DNA from: an uncultured Phaeodactylibacter sp.
Lineage (GTDB): Bacteria > Bacteroidota > Bacteroidia > Chitinophagales > Saprospiraceae
Assembly (NCBI GenBank): GCA_913057245.1
Contig: CAJXNH010000007.1
Coordinates: 59,780 to 123,779 of the forward strand
DNA length: 64,000 bases
Reading direction: 5' to 3'
Shown here: one piece after another, positions 51,264 through 59,655 of the stretch
Layout of the letters: each line of letters opens with the position of its first letter
How positions within the stretch are numbered: the first letter of the stretch is position 1
Notes under the pieces: generated by a model
Told to the model about the DNA's origin: nothing
Seen by the model: only the letters and a program-made list of their open reading frames with translations
Databases searched by the model: none
Translations under genes and position numbers: made by a program

Positions 51264-51403
51264 CGCCCGGCGCTCTCGCTGTCCGACGTAGTATGAAACG
51301 CCAGTATACATCCGTATGGACTGGTCCGTATGGGAAGTCGGTCCTTTCGCCGGGCATGCTTGTTAGGTTGGTCTTGGGTTGCGAGCGGCGCCGGTCGGTT
51401 TGG
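51264..51403. repeat. Direct repeat, copy B (140 bp)
   Basis: About 97 % identical to copy A at 50798-50937, same orientation, spacing 466 bp start to start. Begins CGCCCGGCGCTCTCGCTG. The sequence between the copies includes the inverted-repeat unit. Confidence 0.85.
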
Positions 51404-51453
51404 AGCTATTTTTGGGTAATGAAAACTTAGTTTGGTGCGTTTGCCCTGGTGCC

Positions 51454-53118
51454 TTATCCCTTTCTGATCGCTGCCGCAAAGCCTTCCGTGTCCAGTGCGT
51501 TCAAACACTCCGAAGCGGTCAGCCCGCCCTTCCTGCCTGCTAAGACCCCGTACCGAATATCGTGCATGCCGCTGGTGCTGTGGGCATCCGGATTGATACT
51601 GAGCAAGATGCCTTTTTCCAGTGCATAGGGCACCCAGGTCCAATCCAGGTCCAGCCGGTAAGGGTTGGCGTTGATTTCCACGCTCACGCCATTGGCCGCG
51701 CAGGCGTCCAGGACCTTTTGATGGTCGATGGGATAGCCTGGACGGGACAACAGCAGCCGGCCGGTGGGGTGGCCGAGCATCGTGGTGTATGGATTTTCAA
51801 TCGCCGTGATGAGGCGCTGTGTGGCCTTGTCTTCGTCCATACGCAAGTTACTGTGGACGGAGGCGATGATAAAATCAAAGGCTCTAAGCACATCCTCCTC
51901 GTAGTCCAGGCTGCCATCGTTGAGGATATCGCTTTCTATGCCTTTGAAGATGCGGAAGGGTGCCAGTTCCTGATTCAGGGCATCCACTTCCTCCATTTGT
52001 TCGAATACGCGCTCCGGCTTCAGCCCGTTGGCGTAGAACGCAGACTTGGAATGGTCGGTAAGTCCGAGGTACTGAAAGCCCTGGGCTTTGGCGTACTCTG
52101 CCATTTCCCGTAAGGTGTGGGCCCCATCGCTGTAGGTGGTATGGGCGTGTACGATGCCCTTGATGTCCGCCTCGGTGATGAGCTCGGGCAGGTCGTTGCT
52201 GCGGGCGCGCTCCAGTACCCAGGCTTGCTCGCGCAGCTCCGGGGCAATGTAAGGTAATTTCAGGATATTGAAGACGGCGGGCTCGTCGGCTTGCCCAGCC
52301 CAGTCCGCAGCGGGGTCTTGGGCAGTTACGGCTTCCAGAAAGGCATCACTGGCGGTAAGCGTGAAGAGCTGAGTGCCAAATTCGGCTGCCGGGCAGGTGT
52401 AGATTTTAATGGGTACTTCTGCTTCGGTGGTGGTCTTGGCGGCATGTGCGTTACCTTCGGGGTTTACCTCCTTTAGAACGCCTAAATCTGACAGTACTTC
52501 AGCGGCTCCCTCCTGCCCTATCAGGATTTCTATTTCATCGATGACCACCGCCTTTCGGCGAATCGCACCGCAGTAATCTACAGGCACTTCGGGCAGTGCT
52601 TGTTGAATGGCTGCGAGCAGTTGCTCCGCTTCTGCCTCGATGGCGGCGTAGTGGAACCGGTTTTTAGACTTTTGGTAGTATTCCAGCTTTTTGCGGAGTT
52701 CTTCCTGCGTCTTGGCCCCGAAGCCTTTGAGTTCCACCAGGCGGTTTTCGTTGACTGCGTAAAGGAGCTCGCCTACGGACTCCACGCCCAGCCCTTCCCA
52801 GACCGCCATGATTTTCTTGGGGCCGAAGCCTTTGATGTTGAGCATTTCCTGAATGCCCTCCGGTGTCTTGGCCCGGTATTTTTCCAGGGTAGCCATCTGC
52901 CCGGCATCCAGCAGCTCCTGAATTTTGCCGCTGATGGCTTTGCCTACGCCCTTGATGCTGCCGATCTCCTCGGGACTGAGCTCCGAGAGGGGTTGCTCAT
53001 AGGCGCGCAGATTGCGGTAGGCACTCTGATAGGACCTGATTTTGAACGGATTCTCCCCGTGCAGTTCCATCAGCTGCCCGAGCTGCCGAAAGTGTTGTGC
53101 GATTTCTTTGTTGGTCAT
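51454..53118 (-). CDS. polX: PolX-type protein: degenerate polymerase beta-like domain fused to PHP domain
   Basis: A 554-aa base-excision-repair protein. N-terminal helix-hairpin-helix segments (about 1-150: GSIKGVGKAISGKIQ, IKGFGPKKI, LKGFGAKTQ) precede the nucleotidyltransferase domain. Where active enzymes have GS-x-RR...D-x-D, this has GAIRRKAVVIDEIEIL, that is E195-I-E197, and the third Asp (in V-D-x) is P236 in EVPIKIY. The PHP domain (about 320-554) is intact: HAHTTYSDGAHTL, GLTDHSKS, IESDIL, ASVHSNLR, HPTGRLLL, EINANPYRLD and NPDAHSTSG. The ATG at 53118 fits the usual N-terminus (TNKEIAQHFRQLG). A 3'-5' exonuclease/AP-endonuclease-like role seems likely, with no polymerisation. Confidence 0.9.
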   Translation of the reverse strand: MTNKEIAQHFRQLGQLMELHGENPFKIRSYQSAYRNLRAYEQPLSELSPEEIGSIKGVGKAISGKIQELLDAGQMATLEKYRAKTPEGIQEMLNIKGFGPKKIMAVWEGLGVESVGELLYAVNENRLVELKGFGAKTQEELRKKLEYYQKSKNRFHYAAIEAEAEQLLAAIQQALPEVPVDYCGAIRRKAVVIDEIEILIGQEGAAEVLSDLGVLKEVNPEGNAHAAKTTTEAEVPIKIYTCPAAEFGTQLFTLTASDAFLEAVTAQDPAADWAGQADEPAVFNILKLPYIAPELREQAWVLERARSNDLPELITEADIKGIVHAHTTYSDGAHTLREMAEYAKAQGFQYLGLTDHSKSAFYANGLKPERVFEQMEEVDALNQELAPFRIFKGIESDILNDGSLDYEEDVLRAFDFIIASVHSNLRMDEDKATQRLITAIENPYTTMLGHPTGRLLLSRPGYPIDHQKVLDACAANGVSVEINANPYRLDLDWTWVPYALEKGILLSINPDAHSTSGMHDIRYGVLAGRKGGLTASECLNALDTEGFAAAIRKG

Positions 53119-53128
53119 TGGGGTGTTT

Positions 53129-54376
53129 TTAAAACTCGACTTCCAGTTCCAGGGTCTCTTCGCCCCGCTTGACGACCACATTAGTCTTGTCGCCTTTCTC
53201 AAATTGGCCCAAGCCTTCCATATAGCCGTAGATGTCTTTGACTTCTGTATCACCGATTTTCAGGATGATGTCACCCTTTTTGATGCCTGCATTATCGGCC
53301 GTGCGCCCCTGCATCACGCCATCGATACGCATGCCAGTGCCCTGAAAGACGTAGTCCGGCATGACACCGAGCGTCACTTTGTATTCTGCCGGGCGGCGGC
53401 TTTCCTGCTCGTCCTTGGTTTTGGTGAATGCAATTTTACCTGCATCGTCCAGTTCCTCGATCAGTGCCAGAATGTAGTCTGTTGTGAGCAACAGGCCTTT
53501 GTAGTTGACCAGCTCGGAGTCGTCTTCCGGCTTGTGGTAGTCTTCATGCTGGCCGGTGAAGAAATGCAGCACGGGGATATCCTCCAGGTAGAAGGAAGTG
53601 TGATCGCTTGGCCCAATGCCAGACTCTGAAACGACCGTGGAAATACCTCCGACGGATAAGTCTGCGAGCAATCCGTCCCATTCGGGTGAAGTGCCGGCAC
53701 CGTTGACCGAAAGCGTTTTTTCTTCATTGAGGCGGCCCACCATGTCGAGATTGAGCATGTAGTTGACTTTCTTCAGGTTGATGGTGGGGTTTTGGACGTA
53801 ATACTTCGAGCCAAATAAGCCCATTTCCTCACCCGAAAAGGCGATGAACAGGTAGTTATTGTTGGTGGCTTTGCCTTCAGAGAGCACCTCTGCCAGGCGG
53901 AAAATCCCGGCTACGCCGCTTGCGTTATCGTCTGCCCCGTTGTGGATGGCCGGGTCGCCTGTATGGCGGGACCCCATGATGCCGTGCCCCAGATGGTCGT
54001 AGTGCGCACCAATGACGATGGTGTAATCGGCACCGTTATCGAGGTAGCCAATGACGTTGCGGGCGGTGCGTTCTTCGGTCTCTTTGGCGTGAGGATGCGC
54101 CTTGTACTGCACCTCAAAATCCTGATACCATTCGCCCCCGTACCCTTTGGGCTCCAACCCTATTTCTTCGAAGCGATAGGCGATGTAATCGGCGGCCATG
54201 CGCTCGCCCTTTTTGCCGGTCTCCCTGCCCTGCAGCAGATCAGAAGCCAGGTAGACGACATCGACCTGCAGTTGTAGGGCAGGGTCGTGCTGCGCGGTTG
54301 AAGTCATTGGCGAAAGCCCCAATACAAGGGCTAAAGCGAGGACGGATCCTATCTTTGAAGTACCGTTCAGAATCAT
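53129..54376 (-). CDS. M28 family zinc aminopeptidase with C-terminal PDZ domain
   Basis: A 415-aa exported peptidase (signal about 1-28, SVLALALVLGLSPMTSTAQ). The M28 zinc ligands are visible: H in VIGAHYDHLGHG, D in HNGADDNASG, E in AFSGEEMGLFGS (the first Glu of the pair is the catalytic base), D in LNLDMVGR and H in VLHFFTGQHEDYHKP. A C-terminal PDZ-like domain (about 320-415: GRTADNAGIKKGDIILKIGD) would recognise substrates or partners. Lies 10 bp from polX. Confidence 0.93.
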   Translation of the reverse strand: MILNGTSKIGSVLALALVLGLSPMTSTAQHDPALQLQVDVVYLASDLLQGRETGKKGERMAADYIAYRFEEIGLEPKGYGGEWYQDFEVQYKAHPHAKETEERTARNVIGYLDNGADYTIVIGAHYDHLGHGIMGSRHTGDPAIHNGADDNASGVAGIFRLAEVLSEGKATNNNYLFIAFSGEEMGLFGSKYYVQNPTINLKKVNYMLNLDMVGRLNEEKTLSVNGAGTSPEWDGLLADLSVGGISTVVSESGIGPSDHTSFYLEDIPVLHFFTGQHEDYHKPEDDSELVNYKGLLLTTDYILALIEELDDAGKIAFTKTKDEQESRRPAEYKVTLGVMPDYVFQGTGMRIDGVMQGRTADNAGIKKGDIILKIGDTEVKDIYGYMEGLGQFEKGDKTNVVVKRGEETLELEVEF

Positions 54377-54464
54377 TGGTTGATGTTTTTGTAGCGTTTA
54401 TTTGGAGTGAACAGCCAAAGCGGCATTCCGGCTGTCACCCGGTTGTCAGAAAATCAAAATTTTT

Positions 54465-54627
54465 TAGACTTGTTCAACTAGAGCCTCAAACGGCTGCAAG
54501 TGGTAAATTTTATCTTGCTCGTCGTTAAAAAGCCTCGCCGATGCTTAGGCATCGACTACGTTTTTTGCCTGGATCAAAATAAAATTTGCTACACTTTCGC
54601 TCATTCAGGCCTAGCTGAACAAGTCTA
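54465..54627. mobile_element. Second MITE-like palindromic element (163 bp) at the 3' end of the MBL gene
   Basis: The ends are TAGACTTGTTCAACTAG and its near-complement CTAGCTGAACAAGTCTA (one mismatch in 17). The two arms pair along their length with small gaps: TAAATTTTAT / ATAAAATTT, AAAAAG-type stretches, and CGATGC TTAG GCATCG at the centre. The element is non-coding and flanked by TA. It is unrelated in sequence to the elements at 3883 and 18437, but has the same size and architecture. The last bases (CTA, 54625-54627) form the stop codon of the MBL gene. Confidence 0.72.
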
Positions 54628-55479
54628 TTGGAATAAAGCCTCCACATCCACATCCGCCCCTTTGGCGATGCGGCCCCGGTCATTGCGCTCTACCTGCACG
54701 CAGGCAGTGGCGGGGTCATGCTCGAAGAACAGGTAATGCCCCCGGTCTACGCCATCTTCCAGGATACGCCCCTTTTCCCGCATGGTATCGAGGGGGCGCA
54801 GGTCGTAGCTCATCACGTAGGGCATACCAATGTGGAAGGAGGAGGGGATCACATCCGCACAGTAGACGAGGGTATGGTCGCCCTGATGGAAAATCGGCAC
54901 CATCATCGCTTCCGTATGCCCGTAAACGAAGCGGATATCAATACCGGGCAGCCATTCCAGATCATCTTTCTGCACGTCGATGAACTGGAGGACACCTGCC
55001 TTTTTCAGGGGCACAAAGTTTTCTTTCAGAAAGGAAGCCTTTTCCCGCGGATTGGGGTAGTATGCCCAGTTGTAGTGGACCTCGTTCGACCAGTAAGTGG
55101 CATTGGGGAAAGCCGGCACCAGGTTCTGATTGGCGTCGTACTTCACCGCTCCGCCCACGTGGTCAAAGTGCAGGTGGGTCAGCAGCACGTCGGTGATAGA
55201 CTGAGGCTCAAAGCCTGCCTGCTGAAGGCTGCCCATAAGGGAGGCGGCTCCGTGCGGCTCGAAGTGGGAGCGGAATTTTTCGTCCTGCTTATCGCCAATG
55301 CCGGTGTCTACCAGTATGCGGCGCTCCCCGTGCTCAATGAGCAGGCAGCGCATAGACCAGGTACAAAGGTTATTTTCGTCGGGCTTGTTTTTCTTTTGCC
55401 AGAGGGTCTTGGGCACTACGCCGAACATGGCGCCGCCGTCCAGCTTGAAATACCCGGTTTCGATGATGTGGATGGTCAT
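54625..55479 (-). CDS. MBL-fold metallo-hydrolase
   Basis: A 284-aa metallo-beta-lactamase-fold hydrolase. The zinc-binding motif is LLTHLHFDHVGGAVKY (H-x-H-x-D-H), with a further His in FVYGHTEAMMVPIF and an Asp in YCADVIPSS. The layout resembles the AttM/AiiB or glyoxalase-II-like hydrolases; the substrate is unknown. The stop codon is provided by the terminal TAG of the palindromic element at 54465-54627. The gene may thus have lost a few C-terminal residues, though the fold appears complete. Confidence 0.9.
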   Translation of the reverse strand: MTIHIIETGYFKLDGGAMFGVVPKTLWQKKNKPDENNLCTWSMRCLLIEHGERRILVDTGIGDKQDEKFRSHFEPHGAASLMGSLQQAGFEPQSITDVLLTHLHFDHVGGAVKYDANQNLVPAFPNATYWSNEVHYNWAYYPNPREKASFLKENFVPLKKAGVLQFIDVQKDDLEWLPGIDIRFVYGHTEAMMVPIFHQGDHTLVYCADVIPSSFHIGMPYVMSYDLRPLDTMREKGRILEDGVDRGHYLFFEHDPATACVQVERNDRGRIAKGADVDVEALFQ

Positions 55480-55515
55480 AATAATGGTGTTTTGGGTGTG
55501 GTCAGTAAAAGAGCA

Positions 55516-56034
55516 CTAAGAAAAACCAATACGGGACTGTGCCGCTTTCAGGTCTTCCTTCAAAGCCGCCATACGGATAGCAGTTACGGCAGCTTCCACG
55601 CCCTTATTGCCGTGCTTGCCACCGGCGCGGTCCCGGGCCTGCTCTTCGGTATTTGGCGTCAGCACCCCAAAGATGAAAGGTTTGCCGTAGACCATGCTCA
55701 GGTTGGTGAGCCCGCTGGCCACCGCCTGATTGATGTACTCATTGTGGGAAGTTTCCCCCTTGATGACGCAGCCCAGGCAGATGACGGCATCGAGTTTGTG
55801 CTTGTCGATCATCATTTTGGCGCCAGCCGGCAGCTCAAAGGAGCCGGGCACCTGAGCGGTGTGGATATTGGCTTCCTTTGCGCCGTGTTTGATCAGGGTG
55901 TCGTAGCAGCCCTCGTAGAGCGCGTGGGTAATTTCGGGGTTCCAGTCGGCTACCACGATGCCAAAGGCAAATTCCTCTGCGGAGGGCAATTGCGCTTCGT
56001 CGTAGGTGGAAAGGTTCTTTAATGCACTTGCCAT
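55516..56034 (-). CDS. ribH: 6,7-dimethyl-8-ribityllumazine synthase
   Basis: A 172-aa riboflavin-pathway enzyme that condenses 5-amino-6-ribitylaminouracil with 3,4-dihydroxy-2-butanone-4-phosphate. The substrate loops are seen as VVADWNPEITHALYEGC, QVPGSFELPAGAKM, AVICLGCVIKGETSHNEYIN and MVYGKPFIFGVLT. The catalytic His lies in GETSHNEY. It forms an operon with the TPR gene upstream (93-bp gap). Confidence 0.95.
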   Translation of the reverse strand: MASALKNLSTYDEAQLPSAEEFAFGIVVADWNPEITHALYEGCYDTLIKHGAKEANIHTAQVPGSFELPAGAKMMIDKHKLDAVICLGCVIKGETSHNEYINQAVASGLTNLSMVYGKPFIFGVLTPNTEEQARDRAGGKHGNKGVEAAVTAIRMAALKEDLKAAQSRIGFS

Positions 56035-56127
56035 AATTGATGTGGATTAGGGGACAAATTAGAAAAGGTAAGGCTCTCATCAAAGAAGAACCTTACCTTT
56101 CCGATAGTAGTTTAACAAAGCGGGAAA

Positions 56128-56820
56128 TTATCCCTGAGAAGCGCGGACGATATACTTTTCGATATCGCGGCTTACCGGAGACCCGGGGTATTCTTCCTTG
56201 ATGCGCTCGTAGGAAGCCCTGGCATCGGCCATGTTGCCGTTACGCTCGTGCAACATTCCAATCTTCTTCAGGTAATAAGGGGTCAGCACTTCGTTGTCGC
56301 CGGCACTGACTGCCTTTTTGTACTGCTTCATTGCTGCGTCAAAGTCACCCAGTTCGGAGTACGCATCGCCCAGGGCGCCGTGCTTCATGACCGGTGTCAC
56401 TTCACCCGCCGGGCTGTAGTCCTTCAGGTAGTCGAGTGCAGCCTCATACTTGCCCAGGTGCAGGTAAGAAACGCCAGCGTAGTACTTAGCCATATTACCA
56501 GCATCGGTACCGCCGTAGTTATCGATTACATCGAGGAAGCCCATGTAGCCACCACCGGGGTTGGTGAGTGCCAGTGCAAAGGAATCCTGCTCGAAGCGCT
56601 GCTGCGCCCGGAACATCTGCTCCACCGCTTCCTGCTGCTTCGGCTTCTGATAAAAGTTCTTATAGGCGAGGAAGCCGCCCACGATGAGAACGAGCGCCAC
56701 CAGGCCACCAAAGATATAATTCTGATTGGCGTCCATGAAGCCCTGCGCCTGATCGCGCACCTCCACAATATCTACCAACGTCTCGTCTGACTGCTTCTGA
56801 TTTCTTTTTCTTCTTGCCAT
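56128..56820 (-). CDS. TPR-repeat protein with N-terminal membrane anchor
   Basis: A 230-aa protein with a basic start (MARRKRNQKQSDET) and one membrane helix (about 36-52: FGGLVALVLIVGGFLAYKN). Four to five TPR-type repeats follow (GNMAKYYAGVSYLHLGKYEA, KHGALGDAYSELGDFDAAMK, YYLKKIGMLHERNGNMADAR). It resembles YfgM/YbgF-type periplasmic TPR proteins, probably acting in envelope assembly. In Bacteroidota it commonly lies upstream of ribH, as here. Confidence 0.88.
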   Translation of the reverse strand: MARRKRNQKQSDETLVDIVEVRDQAQGFMDANQNYIFGGLVALVLIVGGFLAYKNFYQKPKQQEAVEQMFRAQQRFEQDSFALALTNPGGGYMGFLDVIDNYGGTDAGNMAKYYAGVSYLHLGKYEAALDYLKDYSPAGEVTPVMKHGALGDAYSELGDFDAAMKQYKKAVSAGDNEVLTPYYLKKIGMLHERNGNMADARASYERIKEEYPGSPVSRDIEKYIVRASQG

Positions 56821-56921
56821 TATAACTTACAGTTTTTGAAAAGCTGGGCAAAAATAAGGTAAAGTTTGATAGCGGCAAATTAATTTCCTTAATTTCACCC
56901 AACGTAATTCAACCCGTTGGC

Positions 56922-57638
56922 ATGGCTTATACTTATGAGTACCCACGGCCGGCCCTGACCGTGGACTGTGTGATTTTCGGACTGGATGAGAGCCATCAGC
57001 TGAAAGTGCTGCTGATACAGCGCAAGAACGACCCGTTTGCCGGGCGCTGGGCCCTGCCGGGCGGCTTTGTGGATATGGACGAGAGCCTGGAGGCGGCTGC
57101 CCTGCGCGAGCTGGAGGAAGAGACCGGCGTCCGGGATGTGTTCATTGAGCAGCTTTTCACCTTTGGTGCGCCGGAGCGCGACCCCCGGGGCCGGGTGGTC
57201 AGCGTGGCTTACTACGCGCTGGTCAACCTGAGCGAGCACCCCGTTGAGGCGGCTTCTGATGCCCGGCGGGTGGAATGGTTCCCGGTGCAGGAACTCCCGC
57301 CACTGGCGTTTGACCATGACAAAATCCTGCAGATGGCGACCAACCGCCTGCGGGCCAAGGTGCGCTATCAGCCCATTGGCTTCGAGCTGCTGCCCGAGCA
57401 GTTTACCCTTTCTCAGCTGCAGCAATTGTATGAGACAGTACTGGGCGTGGACGAGCTCAACAAGCGCAACTTCCGCACCCGCATTCTCAAAATGGGCGTG
57501 CTGCGCGAGGTGGGCAAACAGGAAAACGTGGCCCACCGCCCTGCCAAGTTGTATAGTTTTGACAAGGAAGCCTACGAGCAACTCTTCCGGGAGCGGTACG
57601 ACGACTTACTCCGCCGGGGAGTAGACTTCGAAATATAA
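56922..57638 (+). CDS. NUDIX hydrolase-like transcriptional regulator (NrtR type)
   Basis: A 238-aa protein. The N-terminal half is a NUDIX domain with an intact Nudix box ([20 protein letters not shown], then ETGV). The C-terminal half (about 150-238: [40 protein letters not shown]) is a winged helix-turn-helix typical of NrtR, which senses ADP-ribose and represses NAD biosynthesis. The complete Nudix box means catalysis is possible, unlike in many NrtR proteins. No NAD genes are next to it. Confidence 0.87.
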   Translation: MAYTYEYPRPALTVDCVIFGLDESHQLKVLLIQRKNDPFAGRWALPGGFVDMDESLEAAALRELEEETGVRDVFIEQLFTFGAPERDPRGRVVSVAYYALVNLSEHPVEAASDARRVEWFPVQELPPLAFDHDKILQMATNRLRAKVRYQPIGFELLPEQFTLSQLQQLYETVLGVDELNKRNFRTRILKMGVLREVGKQENVAHRPAKLYSFDKEAYEQLFRERYDDLLRRGVDFEI

Positions 57639-57662
57639 ATTGAATCAGCCGAACTGCCTGCT

Positions 57663-58847
57663 ATGCCTGCCGCACGTTTCTTCACCGGTACTTCTACCAT
57701 GATTTTGCTCAGCAGCCTTTTGCTTTTGCCAGGTTGCAAGGATGACCCGCCACCTGCGGAAAAGCACGCTCAGGATTCGACGGCAACCTTACCCGGCCGG
57801 GCGGAGGACTTTGATAGGGCAGAACAGCCCTGGGGCTTTATTGGGCGAAACGGGCGTTTTCGCATCCCGCCCCGCTTCGACGAAGTACGGGCTTTTTCAG
57901 AAGGGCTGGCGGCGGTGCGCCTGGGCGGATACTGGGGTTATATTGATCCGGAAGGGCGTATGGCCATTGAACCGCAGTTTCAGGCTGCTTTCCCTTTTCG
58001 GGAAGGGCTGGCACGGGTGCTGACCTACCCCGACAGCAAAATGGGTTTCATCAACCGGAGTGGCGAATGGGTGATCGATCCGGGCTACGATCAGCTAAAT
58101 GACTTTGAAGAAGGGCGGGCCAGGGTGCGCGTTGGAGCACAATATGGTTATCTTAATGGTCAAGGCGCCCTTATCATTGAACCGACCTTTGAGCGGGCTT
58201 CCGATTTTCAGAATGGCACAGCCGCAGTGAGGTCAGGAGGCAAATACGGACTTATTGATACCCTGGGGCAATGGATGATACCCGCCGCTTACGCGAAAAC
58301 GGACCCCATGTCAAACCGGCGTATACGGGCACGGCAGAAGGGGTATTATGGCTTCCTGCGCCCGGATGGCAGCACAGCCGTCCCCTTTGAATGGCTGGAT
58401 GCCCGGGACTTTGCGAATGACCGGGCGGTAGTCAGCCGGGATAGCCTGTACCAACTTATTGACCCCAACGGGCAGCTCATCACAGCTACCGCTTACCAGC
58501 AGCTCTGGTACGTAGGTGAAAGCTTCTGGGCCTTTGAGCAGGAAGGGCGTTACGGCTTCATCGACCGGAACGGCGAGGAGATCGTGCCGGCACAGTTTGA
58601 CCAGCTGATGTCCTTTAGCGAAGGGCTCATCCCCTACCGGATGGGGCGGCGCTGGGGGTACCTGCATCAGGACGGGCGGGTCATTACCCCTCCTGAGTTC
58701 TTTCTGGCCTGGGGCTTTTCGGAGGGGCTGGCACGGGTCGCCACCCGCAACGGCATGGCCTTCATCGACACGACCGGAGCGATTGCGATCCCCACCAACT
58801 TTCAGGATGTAAGAGATTTCTCCGAGGGGCTGGCACCGGGACGATAA
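57663..58847 (+). CDS. WG-repeat lipoprotein
   Basis: A 394-aa lipoprotein (lipobox LLPGC, Cys near residue 25) built of about nine WG-type beta repeats: WGFIGRNGRFRIPPRFDEV, WGYIDPEGRMAIEPQFQAA, YGYLNGQGALIIEPTFERA, YGFIDRNGEEIVPAQFDQL and WGYLHQDGRVITPPEFFLA. Each repeat ends in F-S-E-G-L-A or a variant. The last repeat breaks off at FSEGLAPGR and stops, suggesting a small C-terminal truncation. The repeats form a beta-propeller-like surface of unknown ligand. It is followed by purE, 29 bp away. Confidence 0.85.
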   Translation: MPAARFFTGTSTMILLSSLLLLPGCKDDPPPAEKHAQDSTATLPGRAEDFDRAEQPWGFIGRNGRFRIPPRFDEVRAFSEGLAAVRLGGYWGYIDPEGRMAIEPQFQAAFPFREGLARVLTYPDSKMGFINRSGEWVIDPGYDQLNDFEEGRARVRVGAQYGYLNGQGALIIEPTFERASDFQNGTAAVRSGGKYGLIDTLGQWMIPAAYAKTDPMSNRRIRARQKGYYGFLRPDGSTAVPFEWLDARDFANDRAVVSRDSLYQLIDPNGQLITATAYQQLWYVGESFWAFEQEGRYGFIDRNGEEIVPAQFDQLMSFSEGLIPYRMGRRWGYLHQDGRVITPPEFFLAWGFSEGLARVATRNGMAFIDTTGAIAIPTNFQDVRDFSEGLAPGR

Positions 58848-58876
58848 TTTTGACAGGAAAAAACAAAATAAAAGAT

Positions 58877-59380
58877 ATGATTAGCATTATTATGGGATCA
58901 GACTCCGACTTGCCCGTTATGCGGCAGGCCGCCGATGTGCTAAAGGAACTGGACATCCCCTTTGAAGTTACCATCGTTTCGGCCCACCGGACGCCGGAGC
59001 GGATGTTTGAGTTTGCCAAACAGGCCCACGGCAGAGGGATCAAAGCCATTATTGCCGGAGCTGGTGGGGCAGCCCACTTGCCCGGGATGGTCGCCTCCCT
59101 GTCGCCACTACCCGTGATTGGCGTACCGGTGAAATCCTCCAATTCTATTGACGGCTGGGACTCGGTCCTTTCTATCCTCCAAATGCCCAATGGCGTGCCG
59201 GTAGCCACCGTAGCCCTCAATGCTGCTAAGAATGCGGGCATACTCGCGGCTCAGATCATCGGTGCGCAGGATGAGGTGGTACAGGGGCGTATTTTGGCCT
59301 ACAAGCAGGGCCTCGCTGAAGGGGTCAAGGTGAAGTATACCAAACTGGAAGCGGAGGGGTATGAGGATTACCGGAGATGA
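58877..59380 (+). CDS. purE: 5-(carboxyamino)imidazole ribonucleotide mutase
   Basis: A 167-aa purine-biosynthesis enzyme that rearranges N5-CAIR to CAIR. The class I PurE signature is present: IIMGSDSDLPVMRQA, VSAHRTPERMFEFAKQA, AGAGGAAHLPGMVAS and GVPVKSSNSIDGWDS. The Asp and Ser in SDSDLP and the His in SAHRTP are catalytic or ligand residues. The ATG at 58877 is chosen for the first strand; an earlier frame adds an unrelated tail. purK is not in this window. Confidence 0.95.
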   Translation: MISIIMGSDSDLPVMRQAADVLKELDIPFEVTIVSAHRTPERMFEFAKQAHGRGIKAIIAGAGGAAHLPGMVASLSPLPVIGVPVKSSNSIDGWDSVLSILQMPNGVPVATVALNAAKNAGILAAQIIGAQDEVVQGRILAYKQGLAEGVKVKYTKLEAEGYEDYRR

Positions 59381-59411
59381 GTTGAGCTGGAAGGAGGCTT
59401 TATTCTTTAAA

Positions 59412-59485
59412 GTCCGGTGGCGGCTTTGGAGCCGCGACCGGACGCCCCCAAGGCTCAGGCCGCGATTCCACAATCGCCGCCTGAG
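59412..59485. repeat. Two adjacent hairpins, REP-like
   Basis: Two strong hairpins 10 bp apart: 59412-59425 with 59430-59443 (14-bp stem, one mismatch, loop TTGG), and 59454-59467 with 59472-59485 (14-bp stem, one mismatch, 4-base loop). There is no T tract after either, so they are not classical terminators. They lie in the 275-bp space between purE and a T9SS cargo gene, which converge, and could act as a pause or protection element or be a REP-type repeat. Confidence 0.75.
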
Positions 59486-59655
59486 TAGACTTCGGGCAGA
59501 TGGCTTTTTATTTGTACAAAATTCTTCCCCAAGGACAAAGTAAACCAAAGCCCCTTGTCGGGTCCTGGTCTTTACCGGAATCCGATAGGTTCCCCAAAGT
59601 AAAGCTGGAGCAGAGCTCCTGGCAATGCCCTGGATTAAGCCTTACAACAGCAGTA

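Larger units (their letters stand above)
50496..51453. other. 958-bp gene-free repeat island
   Basis: Between a lipoprotein gene and polX. It holds two 140-bp direct repeats, one 34-bp partial repeat and a unit of about 168 bp bounded by a perfect 22-bp inverted repeat (see separate entries). Open frames here overlap each other, share the same repeated peptide segments and match no family, so I call no gene. Between 50940 and 51000 there is a further inverted pair CCTTGAC / GTCAAGG (50969-50975, 50989-50995). Confidence 0.6.

Noticed and set aside
51098..51643. Frames in the repeat island sharing peptide pieces such as TQDQPNKHARRKDRLP
   Set aside because: They are translations of the 140-bp direct repeats in the same frame, not independent genes.
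54718..56022. Long plus-strand frame (434 aa) over the MBL and ribH genes
   Set aside because: It spans two unrelated real minus-strand genes and shows only antisense composition.
57800..58847. Regular repeats in this gene as a possible CRISPR or DNA repeat array
   Set aside because: The repeats are at protein level (WG repeats) with divergent DNA; no spacers or constant units. No CRISPR array was found in the window.
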